Positions 20,443 through 29,118 of a stretch of 64,000 nt of DNA are shown here, piece after piece; the first letter of the stretch is position 1, and each line of letters starts with the position of its first letter. A program made the translations under genes and the position numbers. A model generated the notes under the pieces. The model was not told the DNA's origin and ran no database searches. It was given only the letters and a program-made list of their open reading frames with translations. Origin of the DNA: Geomonas ferrireducens (GTDB taxonomy: Bacteria > Desulfobacterota > Desulfuromonadia > Geobacterales > Geobacteraceae); NCBI RefSeq assembly GCF_004917065.1, contig NZ_SSYA01000002.1, positions 248,001 to 312,000 of the forward strand, in the 5' to 3' direction.

Positions 20443-21024
20443 TTAGGATGAGGCAAGGTGGAGGGCTTCCGTCGGAGAGCCGAGGCCGAAATCGGCGAGC
20501 CAGTTCTCGAAGATGCGGACCTTTTCCTGGCTGAAGCGCGCGAGGTCGTTACGCACCTGCTCGGGGCTCTTTTCCCGTTCCAGTTCGCCCCCTTTTTTTG
20601 AGTAGAAGAGGTCGGCCAGGGCCACGATGCGCTCGCAGTCGGTCACCGGGGACATCTCGCGCTCGGGAAGGGCGAGCTTTTGCTCGACGATGTCCCGCGC
20701 GGTGAGCCCCACGCCGATGTGGCGTTCGCAGACCATGGCGTGGTGCGGCAGCCCCTCGGCATCGAGTATCTTGCGCCCGATGATGCCGTGGCTTATGTAG
20801 GGCGCCTTGCCGAAGCAGTTGAGCCTGGGCGCGTAGACGCGGGAGACCCCGATATCGTGCAAAAGCGCCGCCTCCTCGATGAAGCGCAGGTCGAACTGCT
20901 TTCCTTTGACGCCTTCGGCTATGGAGAGCGCCTTGTCGGCTACCATACGGCTGTGCCGGTACACTATCTCGAGCCCCTGGGGGTTGTCGGTGAAGTATTT
21001 TTCCAGGAGCGCTCTGGGATTCAT
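20443..21024 (-). CDS. HD domain phosphohydrolase
   Basis: The 193-residue protein has the metal-binding HD signature (EAALLHDIGVSR) plus the flanking His residues of the HDIG group (HSRMVAD before it, ISHGIIGRKIL and CERHIGVG after). It probably hydrolyses a nucleotide or phosphate monoester; the substrate is not known. GGAGG lies five bases before the ATG. It is transcribed in the same direction as the PP2C regulator 130 bases downstream, without a visible terminator between them, and diverges from the sigma-54 regulator. Confidence 0.85.
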   Translation of the reverse strand: MNPRALLEKYFTDNPQGLEIVYRHSRMVADKALSIAEGVKGKQFDLRFIEEAALLHDIGVSRVYAPRLNCFGKAPYISHGIIGRKILDAEGLPHHAMVCERHIGVGLTARDIVEQKLALPEREMSPVTDCERIVALADLFYSKKGGELEREKSPEQVRNDLARFSQEKVRIFENWLADFGLGSPTEALHLASS

Positions 21025-21211
21025 ATTTGCCTCCGTAGTTTATGGTCCTGCTCAAGGCTAGATTAAGCCGATTACGCCTGTCATTGCAACATGATTGACG
21101 TGGCGAGTCTGAGGAAAATATCCGCCGGTAACGAGAAGAAGGTTGAATAACTGAGCTTAACAATATATGATGTGAGTCCTTTAAGTATACTATTCCGATC
21201 CGGGTGGTGTG

Positions 21212-22615
21212 ATGAGAGCGAAAACAGTTGCCCAGCAACAGATGCTTGTCGTGGACGACGAACCGGGGATCCTTAACGAGGTATCGCTGCTCCTTGCGTC
21301 CAGTGACATCCCCGAGGTCACGACCATCTCCGACAGTCGCCAGGTGCTCCCTTACCTGCGGGAGCGTCGTGTGAGCGCTGTGGTCCTCGACTGGGTGATG
21401 CCCAACGTCTCGGGGGCGGAGATCCTTCAGGGCCTCACCGTGGAGCACCCGGAAGTCCCGGTGATCGTGATGACCGCGATGGGTGACGTTGAGACCGCGG
21501 TCGCCTGCATGCGGCAGGGCGCCTTCGACTTTCTGACCAAGCCGGTAGACCCCAACCGTCTGGTTGCGAGCGTTAAAAAGGCGATGCAGGTGAGCGAACT
21601 CGGGCTGCAGAACCGGATGCTCAAGGACTACCTATTGGCCGACACCCTGGGGAATCCGGACGCCTTCGCCGGCATCGTCACCGAATCCAAGAAGATGCGC
21701 GGCATCTTCCAGTACATCGAGGCGATCGCCTCCTCGCGACTGCCGGTGCTCATCACCGGAGAGACAGGGGTGGGGAAGGAGCTCCTTGCCCGCGCCGTCC
21801 ACGAGGTCTCCGGGGTGTCGGGGCCCTTCATTTCGCTGAACGCGGCCGGGCTCGATGATTTCATGTTTTCCGACACCCTCTTCGGGCACAAGAAGGGGGC
21901 CTTCACCGGTGCGGACAGCAAGCGCGACGGCCTGATCGCGGCTGCGGCGGGCGGGACCCTTTTCCTGGACGAGATCGGCGACCTGAACCACGCCTCGCAG
22001 ATCAAACTCTTGAGGCTTTTGCAGGAGCGTGAGTACTACCGGCTGGGGTCGGACCTCCTTCTTAAAAGCGATGCCCGCATCGTTGCCGCCTCCAACATGG
22101 ATTTCGCCGCCCTCAGGGCCGCAGGGACCTTCAGAAACGACCTCTATTTCCGCCTTTGCGCCCACGAATTCCGCGTTCCCCCATTGCGGGAGCGGCTCGA
22201 GGACCTGGAGGTGCTCGTCGACTACTTTGTGCGCCAGGTCGCGGCCGAGCAGGAAAAGCCCGTGCCCAGGGTGCCGCCTGCCGTGATCGCGGCGTTGCAG
22301 CAATGCAGCTTCCCCGGCAACGTCCGCGAACTCTACAACATGGTGCACCACGCCGTCACCTGTAACGACGGGACTCCGCTGTCGGTGGCCGATTTCCCCG
22401 GGGTGGCACCCGCCCCGGCGCGGGCCCCGCAGCCCGTGGACTGCGGCAACCCGCTTTTTGCGCTCTTCGGTAAGTTTCCAACGGTTATGCAGGTGGAGGA
22501 GTATCTGATTGCCGAGGCGATGAAGCTCACCAGCGGCAATCAGACCCAGGCGGCGGAACTTTTGGGGGTGACCCGCCCGACCCTCAACAAAAGGCTGAAG
22601 CAGGAGCGCCACTAG
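21212..22615 (+). CDS. Sigma-54-dependent response regulator (REC-AAA+-Fis)
   Basis: The 467-residue NtrC-type activator has a receiver (LVVDDEPG; Asp60 in VVLDWVMP), the AAA+ domain with Walker A GETGVGKE, the sigma-54 contact loop GAFTGA, Walker B GGTLFLDEIGDL, and a C-terminal Fis helix-turn-helix (QTQAAELLGVTRPTLNKRL). All parts are intact. Start is ATG 21212, with a GTG one codon earlier. Its end overlaps the convergent radical SAM maturase by 32 bases. Because an orphan sensor kinase (26968-28539) closes the other side of the peptide locus, the two are a likely pair. Confidence 0.9.
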   Translation: MRAKTVAQQQMLVVDDEPGILNEVSLLLASSDIPEVTTISDSRQVLPYLRERRVSAVVLDWVMPNVSGAEILQGLTVEHPEVPVIVMTAMGDVETAVACMRQGAFDFLTKPVDPNRLVASVKKAMQVSELGLQNRMLKDYLLADTLGNPDAFAGIVTESKKMRGIFQYIEAIASSRLPVLITGETGVGKELLARAVHEVSGVSGPFISLNAAGLDDFMFSDTLFGHKKGAFTGADSKRDGLIAAAAGGTLFLDEIGDLNHASQIKLLRLLQEREYYRLGSDLLLKSDARIVAASNMDFAALRAAGTFRNDLYFRLCAHEFRVPPLRERLEDLEVLVDYFVRQVAAEQEKPVPRVPPAVIAALQQCSFPGNVRELYNMVHHAVTCNDGTPLSVADFPGVAPAPARAPQPVDCGNPLFALFGKFPTVMQVEEYLIAEAMKLTSGNQTQAAELLGVTRPTLNKRLKQERH

Positions 22616-23960
22616 GGGCGGGGGAGGGGATGGCGCGCTGAGACAGCGCGGTCCTTGCCGTTCCCGGATTACCCGCCCGGGACAAGTCCTGTTCCACGAT
22701 CACTTGCAGGGCGGCGTCGAAGTAGTCGCGCCGGCAGTCGACCTCGCCCACGGTCTTGTCCTGCAGGAGGTTCATGAAGCGACAGCCGCCGAAGCAAAGC
22801 GGAAGATAGGCGCACTCGAGGCAGCTGTCGACCCGCCAGTTGCCGACGGCGTGTGATTCCCGGTAGTCCTTGATTCCATCGGTGAGGTTGCCGATGGAGA
22901 ACCCGTCCCAACCCATCAGTGCAGGGCATTTGTAGAACTCCCCCTCGCAGCTCACCAAGAGGTTGTTTTCCAGTTCTACGATACAGGCGGAGACCTTCGG
23001 CTTCGAGGTCGCGAAGCCCCTCTTCAGTATCTCCTCGCGCAGGTAAAGCTGGGCGTCGACGAGCCATGGGGCGCTTGGATTTGCGCACCCTGAGCTGCGT
23101 TCGGAACACCCCGCCTTCGGGGTCACCGGTGTGAAGAGGACGCTTTGGATCATGCCTCCGGTGATGCCGCGCTCGATCAACTGGTCGAGCAGACGCGGAA
23201 AGTGCAGGTAATTCTCCCTGCGAAAGTTCCCGCCGAGCTGGATCGGGACGAGGTCCCATATGGCTGCGATGTTGTCGACGATGGCATCGAAGCTCCCAGC
23301 GCCGGAGGCGTAGGGACGCTCGATGTTGTGGATGTGTTTTGGCCCGTCCAGGGTGAATTTCGCCCCCTTAAGGCCAAGGTCCGCGAGCTCCTCGGCGCAG
23401 CGCCGGTTCAAAAGCGTGCCGTTGGTGACCACGGAGAAACGGTAATCGACCCCGTGGCGCTCCGCCTGCTCCTTGAGCGGCAGGGAGATGCGGCGTATCA
23501 GGTCGAGCGACATGAGGGGCTCGCCGCCGTAGAAGCTAAGCTCGACATCGAAGCCCCGGGTGATCTGCTCGCGCAAGAGGTACTCGACCAGGAGGTCGGC
23601 GGTGGCATCGCTCATATACCGCCCGTCGCGGAACTCCGCTTCGTAGCAGTACCCACAGTTCAGGTTGCAGTCGAGGTTCAGCACCACCATCGCGGTGAAG
23701 CGGCGGCTTTTTGCATTCACCCGGTCCAGCATGCCGCGCATTTGCTCCCGCTCGATGTCGGGATCCGGCACCAGCATGCCGAGGTGCGCCAGCTTGTCGC
23801 GCAAGGCGTCCGGAAGGGTGCCGTTTCTGGCATGATCGAGGGCGGCGCCGGATAGGATGACGGCGGAAAGGCGCAGGGTCGAGTAGAGAAGGAAGTGATC
23901 GGGACGGTTTTTAGCCGGGTAGATCTTCAGGTAGCGTGACAGGTACATGTTTGGTTCCAT
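22584..23960 (-). CDS. Radical SAM/SPASM peptide maturase (geopeptide maturase type)
   Basis: The 458-residue protein has the radical SAM site Cys98-x3-Cys102-x2-Cys105 (DCNLNCGYCYE), SFYGGEPLM, VVTNGTLL, and a C-terminal SPASM domain with cysteines for auxiliary iron-sulfur clusters (KVSACIVELE, LLVSCEGEFYKCPALMG, SCLECAYLPLCFGGC, VDCRRD). This layout is that of enzymes that modify ribosomal peptides. It lies 93 bases downstream of a 38-residue peptide gene on the same strand. From memory this matches the Geobacter family called geopeptide maturase; the chemistry is unknown. Two possible ATGs (23960, 23948) lack a clear ribosome site. The last ~30 residues are Pro/Ala-rich. Confidence 0.88.
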   Translation of the reverse strand: MEPNMYLSRYLKIYPAKNRPDHFLLYSTLRLSAVILSGAALDHARNGTLPDALRDKLAHLGMLVPDPDIEREQMRGMLDRVNAKSRRFTAMVVLNLDCNLNCGYCYEAEFRDGRYMSDATADLLVEYLLREQITRGFDVELSFYGGEPLMSLDLIRRISLPLKEQAERHGVDYRFSVVTNGTLLNRRCAEELADLGLKGAKFTLDGPKHIHNIERPYASGAGSFDAIVDNIAAIWDLVPIQLGGNFRRENYLHFPRLLDQLIERGITGGMIQSVLFTPVTPKAGCSERSSGCANPSAPWLVDAQLYLREEILKRGFATSKPKVSACIVELENNLLVSCEGEFYKCPALMGWDGFSIGNLTDGIKDYRESHAVGNWRVDSCLECAYLPLCFGGCRFMNLLQDKTVGEVDCRRDYFDAALQVIVEQDLSRAGNPGTARTALSQRAIPSPAPSGAPASAFC

Positions 23961-24014
23961 TCTGCGAGGTTGTCATAGCAACTTCTGCGCTGGCATTGGG
24001 AGCGGATGCGGCAT

Positions 24015-24034
24015 GCGCCCCGCACACGGGGCGC
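24015..24034 (-). promoter_or_regulatory. Hairpin between peptide gene and maturase
   Basis: GCGCCCCG / CGGGGCGC make a perfect 8-bp GC stem with a four-base loop and no T-run after it on either strand. It lies 20 bases past the peptide stop and 55 before the maturase start, where it could stabilise the peptide mRNA or reduce read-through so that peptide outnumbers enzyme. Confidence 0.5.
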
Positions 24035-24053
24035 CGCCGCAACAGGATGTTCT

Positions 24054-24170
24054 TTACAGCGTGTTGTAGAAGTAAATAAACATTGTCCAGCAGCAGCTTA
24101 CGCCTTCAGTTTGGACCTCTGCGTCGATGCCAGTTTCGAGGACTTCCAATGCCAGATTCTCTTTCGCCAT
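24054..24170 (-). CDS. Geopeptide-like RiPP precursor peptide (38 aa)
   Basis: Translating 24170 down to the TAA at 24054 gives a 38-residue peptide. The first ~25 residues are a charged leader (MAKENLALEVLETGIDAEV then QTEGVS) and the last 13 are a compact Cys-Cys-Trp followed by aromatic residues (CCWTMFIYFYNTL). AAGGAGGG lies eight bases before ATG 24170; an ATG two codons earlier (24176) is too close to it. It is too short for usual gene finders. The radical SAM/SPASM gene follows on the same strand, and the leader-core contrast is what is expected of a modified peptide. The family name is from memory; product and activity are unknown. Confidence 0.85.
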   Translation of the reverse strand: MAKENLALEVLETGIDAEVQTEGVSCCWTMFIYFYNTL

Positions 24171-24215
24171 TGCCATACCCTCCTTTTGTCTATGAGATTT
24201 CTTTTGCATTACGTG

Positions 24216-24237
24216 TTAGCGCGTGCTAAGGTTAGCA
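24216..24237. promoter_or_regulatory. Operator-like overlapping inverted repeats in the divergent spacer
   Basis: TTAGC-GCGT-GCTAA (24216-24229) and TGCTAA-GG-TTAGCA (24224-24237) are two inverted repeats sharing their middle arm, with a further partial copy GCTTAA at 24240. They lie between the peptide gene (minus) and the TonB receptor gene (plus), a spacer of only 124 bases, and so could control both. The binding protein is unknown. Confidence 0.55.
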
Positions 24238-24294
24238 TCGCTTAAGCTGGATTGCAAACAAATTTTAAAAAAAATTTATTTTAAGGAGGGACGC

Positions 24295-26133
24295 TTGAGC
24301 AATCGTAATGACTTGCACAAGCGGCGCTGTGCCACTATGAAGGCGCTGTTGCTGTTTGCGCAGCTACTGCTGTTATTGTTTGCGGGCACCGCAAGTGCAG
24401 CAAGTGCCGGCGACGATCTCAGCTCTCTTGAGCTTTTCAATGGCCCCGATGCCGACGTCGTCACCGGCAGCAGATCTCCGCGTCCCGCGTCGCAGACGGC
24501 GGAAAACATCACTGTCGTGACTTCAAAAGAGATCGAGGACCTGAACGCGCACAACCTGACCGACGTACTTTACGTCGTGACCGGAGTGCCGATTGAGACC
24601 AACCGGACGCCGGGTACGGCGACTAACGCGCGCGTGCAGGGTGCAAACTTCAACCATGTCCTGGTCCTCGTCGACGGCATTCCCATCAATAACCTCGCCG
24701 ACAATTTCGCGGACATCAGCTCCATACCGGCGCAGATGATCGAGCGGGTCGAGGTCGTGAAGGGGGCCGCCTCCTCTTCTTGGGGAAGCGCCTTGGGTGG
24801 CGTTATCAACGTCATAACGAAGAACCCTCACGATGACAGACGCTTTGGCGGGCTCGTTTCCGGCTCTACCGGCACCCGCGATACCATGGACGGCAGGGTT
24901 GAGGCCAGCGGGACGGTGCAGCGCTTTGGTTACTATCTCACCGGAGGAAAACTCCGCTCTGACGGGCTGCTTCCCAACAACGACGTCAGCCTTGGAAGCT
25001 TGTACGGCAAATTGCGCTACGAACTCCCAACGGACGGCGAAATAACCCTTGGGTCCGGATTCACCGAAAACTACGGTGGGCAGGTCGGCACCGACACGGT
25101 GCACGTCGACCAGAATGCCCGGCAACTGATATCCGTGCTGGCTCTGCGACAGCCGCTGGCGCGCCGGCTGATTCTGGACGTATCGCTTCAAGGGCGGAGA
25201 TACTCTTCGCGGTACTCCGCCCTCGATGCGACGGAAACGCTGCTTTACCAAGGCAGGTCCGATAAGGAGAGCAGCCGGGGAGGCGGGGTGAAGCTCTCCT
25301 GGCTTGGGGACACCCACCTATTGGTCGGGGGGATCGATTACGACCACGTGAAGGCAAAACTGAACTTTGGAGGAGAGCCGGAGGAATGGCGCGCGGACCG
25401 TTTGGGGGCTTACGCCATCGACACCATCACCCTCGGGTCCTTCGCCATTACTCCCAGTGCCCGCTTCGACAGGACGGGGTCAGGAGGGGACCATTTCAGC
25501 CCCAGTCTCGGCCTCACCTATGCCCTGACCGAAAACAGCGTGCTGCGTGCCTACACCGCCAAGGGGTACAGCCTCACCTCCCTCAACCGGTCCGATTCGA
25601 CTGAGAAGGTCTGGACGTGGCAGGCTGGCTTCGAGACCGGCGATCTTCCCTACCTATGGCTCAAGGGAACCTTCTTCCGTAACGACACCAGTAACGTCCA
25701 GGCCGATGGGCCACTAGGGGAAAAACAGCGGCAACTAAGGGAGGGGGTGGAGGTGGAGGTCAAAACGCTCCCCGTACTGAACACCTCTCTTTCTGCAGGC
25801 TACACCTACGTTAGTGCCACCGACAAGGCCACCGATGCTGTCATCCATGGTGTCCCGATGCACACTGTGAAGATCGGCGTCAAATACGACGTACCGGAGC
25901 AACTGCATGCTGAATTGATCGGCAACCTCGTCGACTGGAATGACCCGAATCACTCGAGGACTGGGGGAGTCATCTGGGACGTGCACCTGAAAAAGTGGAT
26001 CGCCACTACGGATACCTTCAGCCTCGAGGTCTTCCTCTCACTGCGCAACATATTCGACGGACGGCAATACATGGACAGCATCTTTCGCAACGCGGGACGT
26101 TGGGGCGAAGCGGGGGTGAGATGCAAGTTCTAA
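24295..26133 (+). CDS. TonB-dependent outer-membrane receptor
   Basis: The 612-residue protein has a signal peptide (MKALLLFAQLLLLLFAGTA, cut near ASA), a plug domain (NITVVTSKEIEDLNAHNLTDVL, VLVLVDGIPINNL, IERVEVVKGAASSSWGSALG, GVINVITKNP) and a beta-barrel ending in Phe (EAGVRCKF). Start is a TTG at 24295, five bases after AAGGAGG, giving a long signal n-region; ATG 24337 is the alternative. It leads a three-gene unit with a binding protein and a kinase, and faces away from the peptide gene. Its cargo could be a metal chelate, a cofactor or the modified peptide; sequence alone does not decide. Confidence 0.9.
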   Translation: MSNRNDLHKRRCATMKALLLFAQLLLLLFAGTASAASAGDDLSSLELFNGPDADVVTGSRSPRPASQTAENITVVTSKEIEDLNAHNLTDVLYVVTGVPIETNRTPGTATNARVQGANFNHVLVLVDGIPINNLADNFADISSIPAQMIERVEVVKGAASSSWGSALGGVINVITKNPHDDRRFGGLVSGSTGTRDTMDGRVEASGTVQRFGYYLTGGKLRSDGLLPNNDVSLGSLYGKLRYELPTDGEITLGSGFTENYGGQVGTDTVHVDQNARQLISVLALRQPLARRLILDVSLQGRRYSSRYSALDATETLLYQGRSDKESSRGGGVKLSWLGDTHLLVGGIDYDHVKAKLNFGGEPEEWRADRLGAYAIDTITLGSFAITPSARFDRTGSGGDHFSPSLGLTYALTENSVLRAYTAKGYSLTSLNRSDSTEKVWTWQAGFETGDLPYLWLKGTFFRNDTSNVQADGPLGEKQRQLREGVEVEVKTLPVLNTSLSAGYTYVSATDKATDAVIHGVPMHTVKIGVKYDVPEQLHAELIGNLVDWNDPNHSRTGGVIWDVHLKKWIATTDTFSLEVFLSLRNIFDGRQYMDSIFRNAGRWGEAGVRCKF

Positions 26134-26966
26134 GATCCATGCTTTTTCTGTTGTTGCTGCTCGCTCCTTTGCCCGCTTTTGCCTACGATGTGCTTATCCT
26201 GCAGTCCATGCATGAAAAGGGGTACGAGGAGGCGGTCCGAGGCTTCAGGAAGGAGTGCCGCGCCTCAAGCCGCATGATCGTCCTGTCCGACTACGCCGAC
26301 CTCGATCTCATTCGTATCGTGAGGGAAGAGCATCCCAAGGTGATCGTTGCCGTCGGGGACCGCGCCCTTGAACTGGCCCAGAAACAGGGGGAGACCCCCG
26401 TTTTGTGCATGATGGCGCTCAACGTGAAGCCGCGCCGCTCGGTGCGCGGTATCAGCATGCTCTTCGATCCGGCCCGGTACCTCTCCCTCTTCCAATCGCT
26501 CGGCACCGAGCGGGTAGGGGTGCTCTACGACCCCGGGCGCAGCGGCGTCTACGTGAAAAAAGCTCTGGCCGCCTCCAAGGGGCACCTCCGTCTCGTTCTG
26601 CGCGAGGTCCACGCCCCAAAGGAGACTCCGGCCATGCTCCAGTCGCTCAGGGGAAAGGTGGACGCGCTCTGGATGATTCCGGACGTCACCGCGGTATCCG
26701 CCGCCTCGACCGAGGCCTACTTCCTTTTCTCGCAGTCCGAGAGGGTCCCGGTCGTCAGCTTCGCCGACGTCTACCTCACCATGGGGGCGGCGGTGGCGCT
26801 CACCATCGACCGGTACGACATAGGTAGGCAGTTGGGAGAGATGGCCCAGGACCTGCTGGAGGGGAGAGAACCGGAAGAGGGGATGGTAACGCCGCGCAGG
26901 GTGCTGAGCAGGAGCAACGATGGGGTGGTGCGCCAATTAAAGCTAAGCGGTCTGGGGGGACATTGA
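26121..26966 (+). CDS. Periplasmic ABC-type substrate-binding protein
   Basis: The 281-residue product has a signal peptide (MLFLLLLLAPLPAFA) and the fold pattern of the family often called ABC transporter substrate-binding protein (YDVLILQSMHEKGYEEAVRGF, VIVAVGDRALELAQ, RVGVLYDPGRSG, VDALWMIPDVTAVS, RVPVVSFADVYLTMGAAVAL). No permease or ATPase gene is present, and the sensor kinase gene begins one base after the stop, so it more probably presents a ligand to the kinase than to a transporter. The start ATG overlaps the TonB gene by 13 bases. Confidence 0.82.
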   Translation: MQVLRSMLFLLLLLAPLPAFAYDVLILQSMHEKGYEEAVRGFRKECRASSRMIVLSDYADLDLIRIVREEHPKVIVAVGDRALELAQKQGETPVLCMMALNVKPRRSVRGISMLFDPARYLSLFQSLGTERVGVLYDPGRSGVYVKKALAASKGHLRLVLREVHAPKETPAMLQSLRGKVDALWMIPDVTAVSAASTEAYFLFSQSERVPVVSFADVYLTMGAAVALTIDRYDIGRQLGEMAQDLLEGREPEEGMVTPRRVLSRSNDGVVRQLKLSGLGGH

Positions 26967-26967
26967 G

Positions 26968-28539
26968 ATGAGGAGGAGAAAACTCCGGCTTCCCCCCTAT
27001 GCGAAGAGCTTCCGTTTCCGTCTCTATCTGATCTTCACCGGGACCATTGCGCTTCTTACCGCCGCCTTCGTGTCCTTCTATGTTGTCACCGAGGCGGGCG
27101 CGTACCGCAGTAACCTCGAGCGCGAGGGGAAACTCCTTGCCACTATCCTCGCGCACAACGCGCGGCTGCCGCTTTTCGCCGAGAACGTGAAGGCGCTCGA
27201 GTCGCTTGCCGAGAGCACGGCGCGCTACCCCTCGGTGCTCTCCGTCTCGATCAGCGACCGCGAAGGGAGGGTGTACGCCAGGCAGTTGAAGTCGGAGCGC
27301 ATCCCGAACGACGCCGTCACCATGGCGGTGCCCATTACCCTGCCGAGCGGCCTTTCTCCCGAGTCCGCGCTTCTTGGTCACCGTGAGGGCAACGAGGATC
27401 GGGTCATCGGAGAGGTGCGCCTGAGGCTCGATACCACCGGTGAGCGCGAGCGCGTGCTCACGCTGGTCTTCGCCTCCCTCGGCATAGGCACCCTTTTCTG
27501 GGTCGCGGTCTCGCTGCTAAGCTACCACGTCCTGAAGCGGATGACCGGCTCCTTCAACCTCCTCCTGGGGGGGATTGAGGAGATCGGCTCCGGCAAGCTC
27601 TCGGCACGCGTCGACCTCGACGGCGACGACGAGCTCGGTCGCGCCGCAAACGCCATAAACGCCATGGCAGCCTCGCTGGAGCTGCGCGAACTGGAGAACC
27701 TCGCGCTGCAGGAGGAGCTCCTCAAAGCGATGAAACTCGAGGTGCAGGAGGAGAAGAAGCGGGTTATGGCGCGTCTTATCCAGACCAACAAGATGACCTC
27801 GCTCGGGCTTTTGCTCTCCTCGATGGCGCACGAGATAAACAACCCGAACGCGTCGATCCGCTTCTCCGGGCACATGATCGGCAAGATGCTGGCTGATGCG
27901 CTGCCGCTTCTGGACGGGGTATGGCAGGAAGAGGGGGACTTCTACCTCGGTGGGGTGCCTTATAACAAGGCTAGGCTCGTCCTGGTTGAAAACGCGGGAA
28001 AGATCGTGGAAAACTCGGAGCGGATCGCCCTGGTGGTGCAGGGGCTAAGGGACTACGGGGTCGGCGGCACCGTGCGGCAGCACCAGAAGCTGGACGTGAA
28101 CGCGGCGGTCGGCGCGGCGCTGTCGGTGCTTGCCTGCCAGACCAACAAGGACATCCAGCTCCACACCTCCCTTGGCACCGGGCTGCCTGTCGTCGCCGGT
28201 AGCCAGCAGCAGATCGAGCAGGTGCTCCTCAACCTCATTCTGAACGCCATGCAGTCCTTCTCCGGCGGGCAGGGTGAGATCCGTCTTACCACCCGCTGCG
28301 AGGCGGGGGGGGATGAGGTGTTGGTCGAGGTGCGTGACAACGGCAGCGGCATAGCGCCGGAAACGATGGAGCGGCTCTTCGAGCCCTTCTATTCGACGAA
28401 GCTTGAGCGCGGCGGCAGCGGCCTCGGGCTCTACATATCCCAGTACATCGTCGCCGAGCATGGCGGCCGGCTGGAGCTTACTTCGCGCCAGGGCGAGGGG
28501 ACCCTCGCCACCGTGACGCTCCTTGCCGCCTCCTGCTAG
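26968..28539 (+). CDS. Membrane sensor histidine kinase, no receiver
   Basis: The 523-residue kinase has membrane helices at about 17-40 and 163-187 enclosing a periplasmic sensor of about 120 residues, a HAMP domain (near 190-240), a coiled coil, the H-box with His288 (LSSMAHEINNPNASI), and an ATPase domain (NLILNAMQSFSG, RDNGSGIAP, GGSGLGLYISQYIV). It follows the binding protein with a one-base gap, which suggests it reads the liganded state of that protein. No response regulator is beside it; the nearest candidate is the sigma-54 regulator at 21212. Confidence 0.9.
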   Translation: MRRRKLRLPPYAKSFRFRLYLIFTGTIALLTAAFVSFYVVTEAGAYRSNLEREGKLLATILAHNARLPLFAENVKALESLAESTARYPSVLSVSISDREGRVYARQLKSERIPNDAVTMAVPITLPSGLSPESALLGHREGNEDRVIGEVRLRLDTTGERERVLTLVFASLGIGTLFWVAVSLLSYHVLKRMTGSFNLLLGGIEEIGSGKLSARVDLDGDDELGRAANAINAMAASLELRELENLALQEELLKAMKLEVQEEKKRVMARLIQTNKMTSLGLLLSSMAHEINNPNASIRFSGHMIGKMLADALPLLDGVWQEEGDFYLGGVPYNKARLVLVENAGKIVENSERIALVVQGLRDYGVGGTVRQHQKLDVNAAVGAALSVLACQTNKDIQLHTSLGTGLPVVAGSQQQIEQVLLNLILNAMQSFSGGQGEIRLTTRCEAGGDEVLVEVRDNGSGIAPETMERLFEPFYSTKLERGGSGLGLYISQYIVAEHGGRLELTSRQGEGTLATVTLLAASC

Positions 28540-28835
28540 TGGTGGACGTGTTCCCCGCCAAGGACGGTCAGCATTCCCCCGATCCGTTCCATCAGGTCGG
28601 TGAGCGCATCGCCGTGGTACCCTTCACCGCAGATCCTGCGCATCTGGCTTAACAGCCCCTCGAAAACGTCCTCGCCACAGGAACCCCGGACTACCTCGTT
28701 AGTCAGGGCGTCGTTCAGCAATAGCCTCTTCATCTGGATGAGTTGGATCTCCACCCGCAGCTTCTTTATGGTAGGCATGTCACTTTGCTTGAGCAGTTGG
28801 AGGCACTGATTGATGATGCTGTACTGTTGGTCCAT
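28536..28835 (-). CDS. Conserved-looking 99-aa protein of unknown function
   Basis: The 99-residue product is mostly helical by composition (QYSIINQCLQLLKQSD, KKLRVEIQLIQMKRLLLND) and ends in a His-rich tail (GGEHVHH). It has two cysteines in the second half (GSCGED, RRICGEG) and no signal peptide or membrane segment. GGGAG lies about nine bases before the ATG. Its end overlaps the convergent kinase gene by four bases. I do not recognise the family; the reading frame is supported by the ribosome site and the fit to the intergenic space. Confidence 0.65.
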   Translation of the reverse strand: MDQQYSIINQCLQLLKQSDMPTIKKLRVEIQLIQMKRLLLNDALTNEVVRGSCGEDVFEGLLSQMRRICGEGYHGDALTDLMERIGGMLTVLGGEHVHH

Positions 28836-29118
28836 GATCTTCTCCCGGTAGCGATGGCATCGACAACAGGGACCTTATTCCAATATGTATGCCAAGACGG
28901 CAATTGAGAAAAGCCACGTGAAAACGGTATGTTATGCGGGCATTCCCATGGGGCGCCGCGCGCGGGGAGTGTGAAAAAATTTACACCTTCAGCCTGTTCA
29001 TTCTGCTAAACCACGCACTTTCGCACCTTTGCGGCCGCCGGGTAAAAAATGCACTGTTCGTTTTTTTACAACCTGCGCCGCTTGAGCCCTCGCGCGCAGC
29101 AAAAAGGGGAGGAGGGCA

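Noticed and set aside
24223-24294. Longer start for the TonB receptor gene
   Set aside because: It would put coding sequence over the inverted-repeat cluster and has no ribosome site; the TTG at 24295 has AAGGAGG at ideal distance.
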